Source: Bidens hawaiensis
Lineage: Eukaryota; Streptophyta; Magnoliopsida; Asterales; Asteraceae
DNA: 64,000 nt
Direction of reading: 5' to 3'
NCBI GenBank assembly: GCA_021521415.1
Contig: JAIQDT010003026.1
Location: forward strand, 1 to 64,000
In this document: in pieces, positions 20,149-31,949 of the stretch
Position numbering within the stretch: position 1 is the stretch's first letter
Layout: the number at the start of each line of letters is the position of its first letter
Program-made: the position numbers and the translations under genes
Notes under the pieces: model-generated
Database searches by the model: none
The model's input: the letters and a program-made list of their open reading frames with translations, nothing else
Told to the model about the DNA's origin: nothing

Positions 20149-22549
20149 ATGACTTCGTTAAACATCACAGAACTGGTAAAAATGGAGGTTGAAGCTGGTT
20201 CAGCAACTAAAGCTCCCAAACTGCTTAAAGGTACCGATTTCGTTGCATGGAAAGATAGATTTGAACAGTATGTGAAGTATCAAGACGCAAAGATGTGGGT
20301 TTGCATTCAAGACGGGTACATTCCACCAACGTCCATGTTTGAAGGTCGTGAACAGATTAAGAAGTACAGTAAGATGGAAGATGATGAAAAGAAAATGTAC
20401 GAGGTAGAGAGTAAAGCGCATGCAGCTATTACAATGGCACTTCCACATGAGATTCTTCATACATTCAAAAAATACAAAATTGCTAGAGAGCTATGGGAAG
20501 CACTAGAGAATAGATATGAAGGAAATGTTGGGATACATACCTCCAAGACAAAGCTGCTAAAAACCCAATTCTCCGTATTCAAGTATCTGAAAAACGAATC
20601 ACTTGATGATATCATCACACGATATTATCATTTGATGACCGAACTAAATAATTACTCCATTGAATACAAGGAAGAAGAGATAGTAGAGAAACTTCTTGAT
20701 GCTCTCCCACCAAAATGGGAGATGTACACTGTTCTGATAAGAGAAGATAAGGACTTTGAAAAGATTGATTTGGAAACAGTGGTCAATAAGTTACGAAATT
20801 TTGAACTCAACATGGTTCGAAAGGAGACACCGACTGATCAGGTTCAGGATCCGGGAATGTATGGTGCGAAAGTCACTCCAAACTCAAGTTCAAAATCAGA
20901 ATCCACTGCCTACTAATCAAAGGGGGAATCAAACTCCATTCCAGATGGTCATGTGATACTCAATATGGACGGAGACGTATGTTTCGTAGCAGGAGGTAGT
21001 AAGTCCTCAAAACCTCAAACTACAACTGGAAATTTCTCATCCAATGCTCCAAACAATAACTACTCACAGATGCCCATGAGTGTAAAATCAGCTGAACAAC
21101 AGTTTGCTCTCTATGCATCCTTCATTGCATCTTATGAGAATTACATCAAAGGTAAAATAGTCGACCCTGCAACTTTGGATGAAGACTATGATCAGATCGA
21201 TGCTGATGATTTGGAAGAGATGGATCTGCAGTGGCAGATGGCTATGATAGTAAGAAGGGTAAAGAGATTCATGAAGAAAACAGGTAGAAAGTTCGTTGGA
21301 GAAAGACCAGGGTTTGATAAATCAAAGGTTCGCTGTTATAACTGTCAGCAAAATGGTCACTTTGCTAAGGAATGTACAAATGAAAGAGTCGAACGAAGTC
21401 AGAACAGGCATGCTCAACAAAATGGGGGTGGTAGTGAAAATAGGGCTATGGTATCTCAACAGAACGGTGGATACAACTGGAATATACAAGTTGAGGAGGT
21501 GTTCGAACAGGCAAATCTTGTAAACATTGAAACTGGAGGAAGTGGGAGAGAGACGGGGGAAGATCAAGCATACATGGCAGATGTGAACGATCAGCTCTCT
21601 GAGGTAAGTTCTGAACTTCATTGTGAACAATGTGAAAACCTGTCTGATCAATTGAAAACATTAACTGATCAGTTTGTTAGTTTGGATACTCAATTTAAAA
21701 ACTTAAAAGAAGAACATCATTATTCTAAGACTAAAGAAAATAGTTACTCAGTAAAAATAAAAGCTAGTGAAAAGGATATCAAAAGTCTTAAAGCCACTAT
21801 AGCTGAAAAAATACAAGTGATTGATCTTAGTTATGAAGTGTTAGAAGAAAAGACCAAACTAATAGCTGAAAAAGATAAACAGATAGCTGATTACCAGGTA
21901 AAAGTGGTGGAACTGAACAGAAAAATTGAACAATTTAGAAATTCTTCGGCAATGTTAGATCACATAATAAGTGTTCAACGCCCGGTTTAAAAAAGGGGGA
22001 ATTGGATTTTCTGAAGTTCCACCACCATACAACGATAACTATACCTATGGTCCTAGTAATCAGCAATCTGCAAATTTTGAGATTAGTCAGACAGTTCCAA
22101 TCAAAATATCTGCTAAAGAAACTGAAGTTAATAAGAGTGAAACAAGTAAGTCAAGTTCTAATGTCACAAGTTCTGTCTCTAGCTCTGTCTCGTCAGATTC
22201 GGACAAGTCGTCCGAATCGGGTGAGATAAAAGAAGAGGTTGTGTTACTAAAACGAGGGGAGGACTATAAGTTTGATGAAAATAAATCTTCCCTAAATCCG
22301 TTCGTCCCACCATATGTGAGACAAACGGATAGTAACGCAACCTCGACATCTGCAACAACTTTTGAGATGAAAGTTCAAAACAACCAGAATAGTTCGAACA
22401 GAAATTGCTTTAGATGCAATAGGATAGGACTTCTTGTCGCTGATTATCCTCTGAAACAAAGAAAACCTAGAAATATGAGGCCTACTAAACTGAGTACAAA
22501 ACAAGTGCTAATTATGATGCTGGTAAGAACACTAATTCACCAAATTTAA
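20149..22549 (+). pseudogene. gag: SIRE gag, broken
   Basis: The frame starts at Met 20149 (MTSLNITELVKMEVEAGS) and shows the Copia gag/UBN2 capsid pattern (WKDRFEQYV, ITMALPHEIL, ELWEALENRYEG). One in-frame TAA at 20914-20916 interrupts it; the same frame runs on to 21990 and carries the zinc knuckle CYNCQQNGHFAKEC (C-X2-C-X4-H-X4-C, about 21330-21375). Then comes a coiled-coil stretch rich in Glu, Lys and Leu at about 21590-21950. Near 21975 the frame shifts, and the next frame (21971-22549) has a Ser-rich tract and a second degenerate knuckle (CFRCNRIGLLVADY, His and last Cys lost). The length with a coiled coil is typical of the long SIRE gag. It packages element RNA in particles; this copy cannot without repair. 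Confidence 0.88.
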
Positions 22550-22812
22550 ATCATTGGTCTAATCCAAAATATCAAAGGAACCAGTCTTGCTTTTTCCTAG
22601 TTAATTAACAAACCGATAATTATAATTCAATTAACTCACGAAGGTTTGGATGGCCTCATAGCCAGTCATCTAGAAGTTTTTCTTACAGAACTAATAGAAA
22701 CTCTCCTCAAACTAACTTTGGGCAACCAAGATACTGGATGCCGGATAACAAACTTAATCAACCCAAGACCATAAGGTCTTGGGTCCCCAGATTTTAATTT
22801 ATTTCCTTAATT

Positions 22813-25800
22813 GTGCAGGAACAGTCAAACAGGGTTGTAAACAATATGTGGGTTGTTGACAGTGGTTGTTCCCGGCACATGACTGGTAACAAGAAATTGT
22901 TACGTGAATGGAAATCTGTTCAAGGAGGAAGGGTTAGTTTCGTAGGAGAAATTGGAGGAAGAATTAGTGGTATTGGGACTGTGAAGAATGGAAGAATAAA
23001 GTTGGAAAAGGTGAATTTTGTGGAAGAATGGAAGCATAACTTGTTGAGTGTATCTCAGATTTGTGATAAAGAATACACTGTTCATTTTACTAAAGATGAG
23101 GCACTCGTACTTTATCCTGGTTTCAAGATACCAGAGACGTGGGTTGTAATGAGAGCTCGAAAAGAAAAGAACGCGTATGTGATGGATATGAGATCAACCG
23201 AGATAACAACAGAAGAATCATGTCTCCTGTCAAAAGCAACAGAATCTGAGTCAGAACTGTGGCATAGAAGAATGGGTCATATACATCTTCGTAAAATGAA
23301 CTACATAGTCAAGAATGTGTTGGTACTAGGTTCCTTTGAAGAATTTCAATTTTGAAGACCAATGTGTATCATGCAAGAAAGGAAAACAGCACAAGAAACC
23401 TCATCACTCCAAGAAGGTTAACTCAATTGTCAGCACCTTGGACCTACTTCACATGGATCTTTTTGGTCATGTGAATGTAAAGAGTCTAGGAGGAACTTCA
23501 TATTGTTTGGTGGTCACCGATGATTACTCTCGATACTCTTGGGTCTATTTTCTGAAGGCAAAAGATGAGACAGTTCAGTTGGTAATTAACTTGATTACCA
23601 AGGTGGAAAATATTGTTGGGAGAAAGGTTAAGTACATCAGGAGTGATAATGGTACAGAGTTCAAGAACTATCAGATGGAGATGTTCTGCTTACATAAAGG
23701 GATAGAGCATCAGTACAGAGCCCCATATACTCCGCAACAAAATGGAGTAGCTGAGAGGAAGAATAGAACGCTGATCGAAGGCGCCAGGACCATGCTGGCA
23801 GATGCTAAACTTCCCGTAGTGTTCTGGGCTGAGGCTGTTGCTACAGCCTGTTATATCCTTAATCGTGTTTTAACTGCTAAAAGATTAAATAAAACCTGTT
23901 ATGAACTTATGCATGGTAGAAAGCCAAACTTGAAGGGTCTTGAACCTTTCGGGTCCCCTTGTTCGAATATTAAAGACTAACTCTAAATTTGGTGAGAAAG
24001 CTGAGGAAGGTATCTTAGTTGGCTATGTTGTTGGGACACCCAACAGGAGAGTCTTTAATCTATCGAACAGCAAGGTTGAGGTGGTCTGTAACACTTACAT
24101 TACTAGTTACAAATCACCAAGGCCTAGCATGGGACCGGCAGAGGCTTTCGACTATGATAAGCTATTCAAATCTTTTAATGTTCCCTACTTGGATTTTGCA
24201 GACATTGATGAGAAAATGGCCTCACAGATACTGTATGATGACGAGGAGACCATTGTGCAACGTCCACAATATGATGAAAATCAACCAACCTCGTCTAGTG
24301 CGGTTGAAACTCCTGCTATCTCGAATGAAGATGAATTCTACAATCCATTTCACACTCAATCTCAGTCTCACACTGATAAACTTTCTTCAAATCTTGAGAA
24401 CGATCTGGAAGTCGGTCCAATATAGACAACTAAAATTCACAAGAATCAATCCTTTGGAGAATGTGATCGGTAATCCTTCTGACGGTGTTCGTACAAGAAG
24501 AAGTTTGGATGAACACACATGTGTTTACGCAAGCATAAAAGACACGGGAATTATAAATGAATGCTTGTACACCTGCTTCATCAGCCAGATTGAAACAAAG
24601 AATTATCAAATGACACAGAAGGATAGCTCGTGGGTTGAAGCCATGCAGGAAGAACTGGCACAGTTTGAGAAGATGGAAGTGTGGCAATTAGTTGAGAAAC
24701 CGCTAGAAGTAAACGCTATTGGTACAAAGTGGGTTTTTAAATGTAAGAGAGATGAGAAGGGGATAATCATACGAAACAAGGCAAGATTGGTAGTGAAAGG
24801 GTTTAATCAGCGGGAAGGAGTTGATTACAATGAAGTGTTTGCTCCTGTAGCGAGATTGGAGGCAATCCGACTATTTTTGGCATATGCTGCACACAAAGAG
24901 ATGAAGGTGTTCCAGTTAGATATGAAAAGCGCCTTTCTTTATGGTAAAGTCGATGAGGTGGTATATGTTGAACAACCCCCGGGTTTCCCTGACCCAGATT
25001 TTCCTGATCATGTGTACAAACTGAGCAAACCATTATATGGGTTACATCAGGCTCCTCGTGCCTGGTACGCCACACTGTCAGACTACTTGCTGGAGAATGG
25101 GTTCGAGAGAGGAAAGATTGATAGTACGCTGTTTGTCAAGAGAAAAGAGGGAGATTTTCTTCTCGTTCAGGTCTATGTCGATGACATCATTTTTGCTGCC
25201 TCAAGAGTAACTATGTGTCAAGAATTTAAAGCGATCATGAAAAAGAGGTTTGAGATGAGCGCCATGGGAGAATTAACTTTCTTTTTGGGATTGCAGGTTG
25301 ATCAAAAGAAAGATGGCATGTTTATTCATCAAATGAAATATGTCCATGATGTGATAAAACGCTTCAAGATGGATGATAGTGCACCATTTGACACTCCAAT
25401 CTGCGTCAACCACAAACTGGGTGCTGATTCCGACAGTGATGAAGATGTGGATCCAACTCAATATCGAGCAATCATAGGTTCTTTAATGTATCTAACTGCA
25501 TCTAGACCTGACATTATGTTTGAAGTTTGTCTTTGTGCTCGTTTTCAGGTAAACCCGAAGGAATCCCACATGAAGGGAGTGAAGAGAATCTTGCGGTATC
25601 TCAAAGGAAAGCCTAAGTTGGGACTATGGTACACGAAAGGGGGAGAACTGGATTTGGTAGCTTACACCGATTCTGACTATGGAGGTTACAATCAGAACAA
25701 GAAGTCAACAACTGGTGGATGTCAGTTTCTTGGAGGAAGATTGGTGTCGTGACAGTGCAAGAAGCAGACCTCAGTAGCCATTTCCACCTGTGAAGCAGAG

Positions 25801-26121
25801 TATATGGCAGCATCAAACTGCTGCTCCCAGGTTTTATGGATACAACAGCAATTGTGCGATTATGGTCTGAATTTCACTCAAACTCCTATTTGCATTGATA
25901 ACACTGCTGCAATCTCAGTAACTAACAATCCCGTTAAACACAGTAAAACTAAACATATTGACATTCGTCATCATTTTATACGGGATTGTGTTGAGAAGAA
26001 ATTAATTGTGCTTGAAAAGGTTGATTCACTGGATAATTTTTCCGATCTTTTTACTAAAGCGTTTGACCGATCCCGTTTTCAAAATCTTGTTGAGCTTAAT
26101 GGGATGATCAATCCCGAGTAA
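22813..26121 (+). pseudogene. pol: SIRE pol (PR-IN-RT-RH), broken
   Basis: The protease motif WVVDSGCSRHMTG is near 22851. The integrase region has the finger (WHRRMGHIHL) and the triad Asp in MDLFGHV, Asp in SDNGTEF and Glu in NGVAERKNRT. RT has KWVFKCKRDEKG, AFLYGKVDEVVYVEQPPGF and YVDDIIFAAS. RNase H has AYTDSDYGG and CEAEYMAASNCCSQ. Frames change near 23340, 23960 and 24450. A TGA at 25750-25752 in RNase H replaces the usual Trp (TGG). The Copia order with integrase before RT is clear. The C-terminal block after the TGA, 25804-26121, remains open. Confidence 0.93.
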
Positions 26122-26139
26122 CCTTGTTTTCTGTTTTAC

Positions 26140-26141
<2 letters not shown>

Positions 26142-26189
<48 letters not shown>
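26142..26189 (+). repeat. Poly-A tract after SIRE pol
   Basis: About 47 A follow the pol stop by about 20 bp, inside the element, not at a transcript end. It may record retrocopied poly-A or a slippage-expanded purine tract. Confidence 0.85.
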
Positions 26190-26191
<2 letters not shown>

Positions 26192-26199
26192 ATCACTAT

Positions 26200-26470
26200 C
26201 GCTTAAAATTATGTCGGTTGCTCGGGTTTGAAGGACATATCTAAAGATATGGTTGGTCCTTACTTCTACTTGTAGATTATGAGGATAGCCATTAACCAGA
26301 TGACTGAAAGTGACCGGGGCGGTTTATGATGGGTTTTTATTCTTTCGCTTAAAATTAGTCGTTCATACTTAGTTAGAAAGACACATACTCGTATGTGGTC
26401 GGTCCGGCTGATCCATTGGATCTTTAGGACAGCCGTTTACCTAAATACTTTGACTTGATCGGGGCGATAG
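26200..26470 (+). repeat. Two-unit tandem repeat (about 138 bp) after SIRE pol
   Basis: Unit 1 starts TATCGCTTAAAATTATGTCG (about 26207) and ends GACCGGGGCGGTTT. Unit 2 starts TTCGCTTAAAATTAGTCG (about 26342) and ends GATCGGGGCGATAG. Between these, both share a GACATAT/GACACATA, GGTCCTTAC/GGTCCGGCT and GGATAGCC/GGACAGCC series. The units are well diverged, so the duplication is old. Confidence 0.65.
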
Positions 26471-28274
26471 AATTTTAAATTTTTTTTATGGGAGATGATA
26501 TAATTTTTCAAGTCTATAACTTCGTAAGAAGTTTCAATACGGTGTTAAAATGAAAATTGATCCATCCTTGGAAAGTGATAGATACACTATTTTGTGTGCT
26601 TAACTGGTGAAGTTATTAGGCCTAAAAGACTCTAGAACAGTCATTGTATGTTATGGTAGCTTTCTATGGTGCGTAAAAGTAGAAGTGATACAAACTAAAT
26701 CTTCTCGATTTAATGTGGAGAATCATTCTGAATTGTGCATGTCTACATATACAACTTTCCGAATGATAGGCAGAAAAGTGATTACCCAGTCATACACGAG
26801 CCCGTGAGTGTTCTGATTCCCGCGAAGATAGTGTTAAGTGCCTGCAGTGATCCAGATTCAGGACTTGTAGTTGTCTTCAATTTGAAGTTGTATTAATGTC
26901 TTTATTTGTATCAGTATAAAAAAAACTCTCTAGTTATTATTATTAAGCCTTCTGAAGCTTATGTTATTACAAATATCTAGAAAGAGGCTAGAAAGAACTT
27001 TTCAAGTATAAGAAAGAACGGGAAGATGACTCCGAAGATAGACGTGTGCTCATTGTTTAATCAGACACTACGGGTCGAAGTCATCTCGGGGTGACTTGGG
27101 GAAAGCCAAATACGCTTTGAGAATAGATAGGAGGCACCACAATCTCTCATGTGATGTCCATCTAAATTTTGAGCTTAATTGAACCTAATATGTATCACAG
27201 AAGCGATGAAACCATACTAAGTTTTATACCTGCCTACAACCTGCTTCTTTATGTCATAATACTGCTGAACATGGATCTGAGTGACAGCCACTTGATTAGT
27301 ATGATTCCTGTTCGGATCTTTTCTAAAACATGCAGACTCTCGTCAAGACTGAAATTCGATCCCGTTTATTCTATTATTCAAATTTTTCGCTATGTATTTC
27401 GTATTATGGTTTAAATTTCTAAACCTGGGTTACTTGGTTCTTTGATCGTTAAGTTTAAATCTTTTTGGAGAATTTTAAAATGTGTTTCTGGTTTTAAGTT
27501 ACATCGGGCGAATTTAACTTAATGGCGAAGTTAATTGGTGAGCGATGTTTTCTGTGGAGAAGTTATCCAAGTAGGCGAAGTTGACCTCGCATTGACTGAG
27601 CGAAGTTGATGTTGGGCGAAATTAACACAACTTCACCTCTGGGGCTTCTCTAAACTATTTAAAGGGACTCGGTGGTCAAACTAGTCAAATTATTTTCAAC
27701 CTCTAACCCTCGGCAAACTTATACACTCGAATCACCCTCATTATAATTTGTTTTCTTCAGTGATTAAAGATTCGTTGTATCATAGTGTCTCATAATTCTT
27801 ATTATCTGGTTGCTAATCGGGTCTGCAATGTATGTTTTTGCTCTTGTTCTTAATCAAACCCTATATATCCATGTTTCGTTCGATTAAGGTTGTTTTATGT
27901 ATAACAGATTCATTCTTTACCTTAATCGCCTATATACCCATCTTCGCTTAGCCTCTGATTTCTCCTTTTTGGTGTCAAACCGAATTGTTGATTTACGTGA
28001 TGAACAGAGGCGAAGTTAGGCGAAGTTAGGATTAGGCGAAGTTAGGGTTAGGCGAAGTTTAGGTTAGGGCGAAGTTAGCACTAAGCGAAGTTCTCATAAC
28101 TTCGCTCGTGTAACTATGATCTTACTACCTTCTGAACCTGGTTTCCCCTGATCCAACGAAGTTAAATATTTTTCAAAGTATACAACTTCGTCACATCATA
28201 ACTTCGCTCCTGGTAACAGCGAAGTTATGACCTGTTGAGGTACTGATCTAACTAGGCTCGTTTGTTTTGCGGAT
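26471..28274 (+). other. SIRE spacer between pol and extra ORF
   Basis: Untranslated spacer. From 27500 to 28235 it is peppered with GCGAAGTT (direct) and AACTTCGC (inverted), including a run of six direct copies at about 28008-28090. No coding frame of note; the 80-codon frame at 27169-27414 has no visible domain. Confidence 0.6.
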
Positions 28275-31236
28275 ATGGCTGCTGTGGCAGGTGCTGGTGG
28301 CGCTGGTGGTGATGAAGGTGGAGATAATAATAGACAGTTTTTTCCGGGTCACAACATGTATATCACTTTGGATCCGGATGCCCGTGGTATAGACGACTAT
28401 CGTGAGATCATTTAATTTCTCGTTTGCTCACGTATTTTTCACGCCATCACTACTACTCTTCCCATTTCACTACCAAATATTGAAGACTTTAGGAGGACCG
28501 TTGAATATGACTGTAGGGTTGATCCTCCGGTTATGCGTGCCACTGTTAATAATCAAGCGATACAGTTCTTGGCCAAATCAAATTAGGGTAGCTTTACAGT
28601 TTGGGGTTGAAACTACTGATGATCCGACTGAGTTTTCGGCCACTTTCCGAAATGGTGCTTTTGTTCGTATGGGGTATTCGGCTCCTTTGGAAGATTCTCA
28701 TAGACGAAAGGGGTTTCTGCTAGATCAGTGGCGGTTCCTTATGCACGTGATGATAGTATGCATGTCCGGTCGGAAAGCTGGTACAGATGGTATGGTGCAA
28801 CTATGCAATCGACAATGACTGCATTGACTTACAACAAATCTTATAGCTTCAGTCAGATGATTTTTTATGAGATTGATCGTCAGAGGCGTGCTGTTGCTCG
28901 GGAAAGGTTTTTGATGTATCCGAGATTCTTACAGATGATACTCAATCATGTGGCTCTAAATTTGCCACAACGACGTCCCATTTCCTTTGTTGAAAGTGTT
29001 TCCAAGAGAATTTTTGCTCAATGTAAATCTTCAAGTGCACGTAGCAGGGAAGCGTTACGCCCGAGGCACACGGCCTTGTTTGGCTATTTGGTGAATCCTG
29101 CGTATGTTGCTCCTCCAGGTGATGGATTTCTTGATCCGGCATCGCAACAGGAAAATGTTCCTCAACCACCTCCTGTGGTTCAACCACCACCCGTGGTACA
29201 GCAAGCACCGCCTGTTGATCCTGTTGCCACTCCGGAAGAACAGGTTGACCCTGAAGTTGCCTTTGGAGGGAAAGGGTTCTTTGACATGGAACAGATTCAT
29301 CCAGCTGCTGAAGTTCAAGCCTCAGTAGCTGAGGCGTCAGGGGTAAATATTTCCATGGTCACTACATCTGTGGCGGATTCGGAGAGAACTGACTCTGATT
29401 CGTCTACTGATGATATCGCTGAAGCCCAACAAATTCTTGCCAGACAAGAATGAATACATGGCAAGCGAAAGAAAGAATCAGATGATAGCGAATCTGATTA
29501 TGAGAAGGATTTATATCGGATGGTACGAAGATCAAAGAAGGCAAGGGATGGTGAAAGTTCAAGAGTTGGTGAAAGTTCAAGGGTTGTTCGTTTTTCTCCA
29601 CCCTCATTATCCAGTATGACTTTGTTTCCAGCTTCTTCGACTGTCACACTGCCGATAACCACAAATGTTCCTTTGGTGACAACGTCGTCATCTTTGGTAC
29701 TCCTTCAACTACATTTCAGTTTACTTCTTCAGAGATAGTATCCTTGCCACCTCCTACTCTTACTCCATCGGAGGTTGTTGCGAGATTTGTTGACTCGACG
29801 TTGGTTGCTACTGCGGGGTTACCTGTTTCAATACCATTTGCGGTTACTATTCAGCCTACCTCAGATATACCAGCTAGTTTGGGAATTCCTCCACCGTATG
29901 CTCAAGATATTTCTCACATGCGGTTTGATTTTGATGCTACTTTGTCGGATTCTGAAAGGATAGCGGCTCTTGAACGAGTAGTTGCTGAATAGTCAAGAAT
30001 CAATCTCATACAGACTCAAGCTATCCAGCGGATTGTGGAAGAGAATCAGATACAATCGTCCCTCCTCGTTGAACATGGTAAACTCTTTGATGCTCTTAAA
30101 CAGTTCTTAGCATCTCAGGGGGAGACGAGCTGCAAGGGTGATGAATTAAGTACCAAGAAGAGGCAAGACAGAGACGATGATCCCAATGCATCGAAAGGTG
30201 CAGGTGGTGAGTTGCCAAGAACTGAACAAACTCTTGGGACTTCCACGTCTCAGGGGGAGTCTGCGGGTACATCAGGCGGTACAGGTGGTGAGAATGTGGT
30301 GGTTGTGGATGATGAGGAAGTGTTGGGAAACGATGATGAGTTAGTCGATGATGTGCTAACAATTGATGAGATTGAAAAGATTGGGGAACAGATAGAGATT
30401 GATAGTGAATTAGAAGAAGGGGAGATTGTTGATGATGGTGTAGAGCATGATATTCCGAATGTTGATAAGGTGAACTTGAGTCAAGATGCAAATGTGTCAG
30501 ATAAGTCTGAGTGAGAAGAACAGCCAAGATGGAAAGAAGGCGTTGCTCAGTGGTTCTTCAAGACGAAGAAGCCCGCGGTACCAACCATGTTTAAAAAGAG
30601 TTACAACATCAAGGGGTACGCTGAGTCAAAGAAAGGTATCATTTGCTGGCTGTATGACGAGCAGTTAAAGTTGTTTGTGATTAAGCGTTATGATGGGATT
30701 CAGTACTTTAAGAAGGCATTGAGATCACTTAACACTTTGTCTGAATGTGAGGTGAAAGATTTAGCTCATTTAAGGTTGATTAATCGAAGTGATGACAATT
30801 TTCAAGATGGGTTGGAAGGATTGTGTGGAAAGAAAGTGTGAAAGTGAAGAAGTTTGAGTTGCTAAGGCCACAGAAAGGGAAGTTAGTTGAAGACAAGGAA
30901 AGAGGAATGAGGGCTGACGGCAAGCCTTGGATGGTGATGAAGTATAAGCCGATTCGGTGTTTAAAAGAGGTGCCGATGAAGAGGATGCCCAAGGATGTGT
31001 TAAAGAATCTCAAGTGGTGGTATGTTGACTGCCAGACCGCTGAAGCTGTCATGGAAGATGAGGACGAACAGGAGATTCTGAGAGTGTATGATTCCATGCA
31101 CTTGGTTAATTTGTCTCAAGCTGATTTGCAAGTACTCAACGATAAGAAGATATTCTACATTTCTACGTGGAAGGATGAAGCCAAGAAGTACCAGAGGGTG
31201 GTCTTTGTCTATGTAAGGCAGGGCGTACATGCTTGA
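28275..31236 (+). pseudogene. SIRE extra ORF (env-position ORF), broken
   Basis: Met at 28275 (MAAVAGAGGAGGDEGG) opens a frame that, allowing for lesions, spans about 2.96 kb or about 987 residues to 31236. In-frame stops occur near 28411, at 29451-29453, 29990-29992 and 30512-30514. Frame changes fall near 28590, 28740, 29690 and 30830. Parts in order are an N-terminal region (DDPTEFSATFRNGAFVRMGY), a basic helix-rich stretch, a Pro-rich linker (PQPPPVVQPPPVVQ), Ser/Asp-rich segments and a highly acidic region (30290-30500). A C-terminal domain follows, with GIICWLYDEQLKLFVIKRYD and KKIFYISTWKDEAKKYQRVV. I see no signal peptide or membrane helix in the readable parts, so an envelope role is not supported here. 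Its position matches the env-like ORF of Sireviruses. Function unknown. Confidence 0.75.
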
Positions 31237-31302
31237 AGACGATGGGTACGAGATTTTTGGGATTACAAGACACGAGAAAGAAGATAGAGATATGAAACTA
31301 CT

Positions 31303-31316
31303 GCCAAGGGGGAGTC
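31303..31316 (+). other. Polypurine tract of SIRE element
   Basis: GCCAAGGGGGAGTC lies directly before the 3' LTR. Similar GGGGGA tracts occur inside the element at about 20918, 21982, 25640, 30117 and 30251. Confidence 0.8.
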
Positions 31317-31728
31317 TGTTGGTGCATGATGTCAGTAGTTCAGTATCTTGTGTTTTGTCTGTGTCTGTAATCGTTTAGTTTGTTCATTTTGTGGAATACT
31401 GTTTAGTATATGTTCGCTTAGGATTTAGGTGAACTTGGGGACATAGCGAAGTTATGACAACTTCGCCTAGCATGTTAGGCGAAGTTGTCGAGGTGTATAT
31501 ATACCTCAACATCGGGTTTTATGTTTAAGGATTTTCTGGACGAGTTGTTTTGGTGATCTTGTGTATCACGTGTTGACTCTTGCAATACATCAAGTTTTAC
31601 AGCATAATCTCGTGTGTTTGTATACATATTCAACGTATTATTTGTCTTACACTCGTATCATATTACGTGGGGATTCCGCACCCTCGTGTTACGAGATATT
31701 CCTGTGTAGATCCGGCTGGGAACCTACA
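31317..31728 (+). repeat. SIRE 3' LTR
   Basis: The LTR is the same length as the 5' copy with about 13 substitutions. The TATA-like and GCGAAGTT words are kept; the AACTTCGG after the TATA has become AACATCGG. Confidence 0.93.
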
Positions 31729-31945
31729 CATATAGTTGATGAGACCTATTCATGCTTTCAAAATGTTTTTCTAAAATCACACATTGGCACGATTTTCAAC
31801 AAAGACATAAGTTCATGGGATTAGATACATACCTAAAATAGTTAGATTTGATAACACATAAGTTCATGGGTTCGATTAATACCGCACGATGTTCCTTGGT
31901 ACTATTTGGCATGTAGAAGTTGTAACAGGAAAGTAAGCAAAAAAA
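31729..31945 (+). repeat. Continuation of 235-bp tandem unit after SIRE insertion
   Basis: It begins with the CATAT target duplication and continues the repeat unit broken at 19400 (ATAGTTGATG, then ACCTAAAATAGTTAGATTTG). This supports a single insertion into pre-existing tandem repeats. Confidence 0.5.
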
Positions 31946-31949
31946 CTCC

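Larger units (their letters stand above)
19401..31728 (+). mobile_element. SIRE-type (Sirevirus) Copia element, complete ends
   Basis: A 12.3-kb plus-strand element with LTRs 19401-19812 and 31317-31728, exact 5-bp target duplication CATAT (19396-19400, 31729-31733), initiator-Met primer site and polypurine tract. The internal order is gag, protease, integrase, RT, RNase H (Copia order), then about 5 kb with a long extra ORF before the 3' LTR. The extra ORF, repeated polypurine-like tracts and palindromic regulatory words are hallmarks of Sireviruses. All coding parts have stops or frameshifts, so it is non-autonomous. Confidence 0.93.

Noticed and set aside
28275..31236. Envelope glycoprotein
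   Set aside because: The position fits, but no signal peptide, transmembrane helix or glycoprotein pattern is visible in readable parts.
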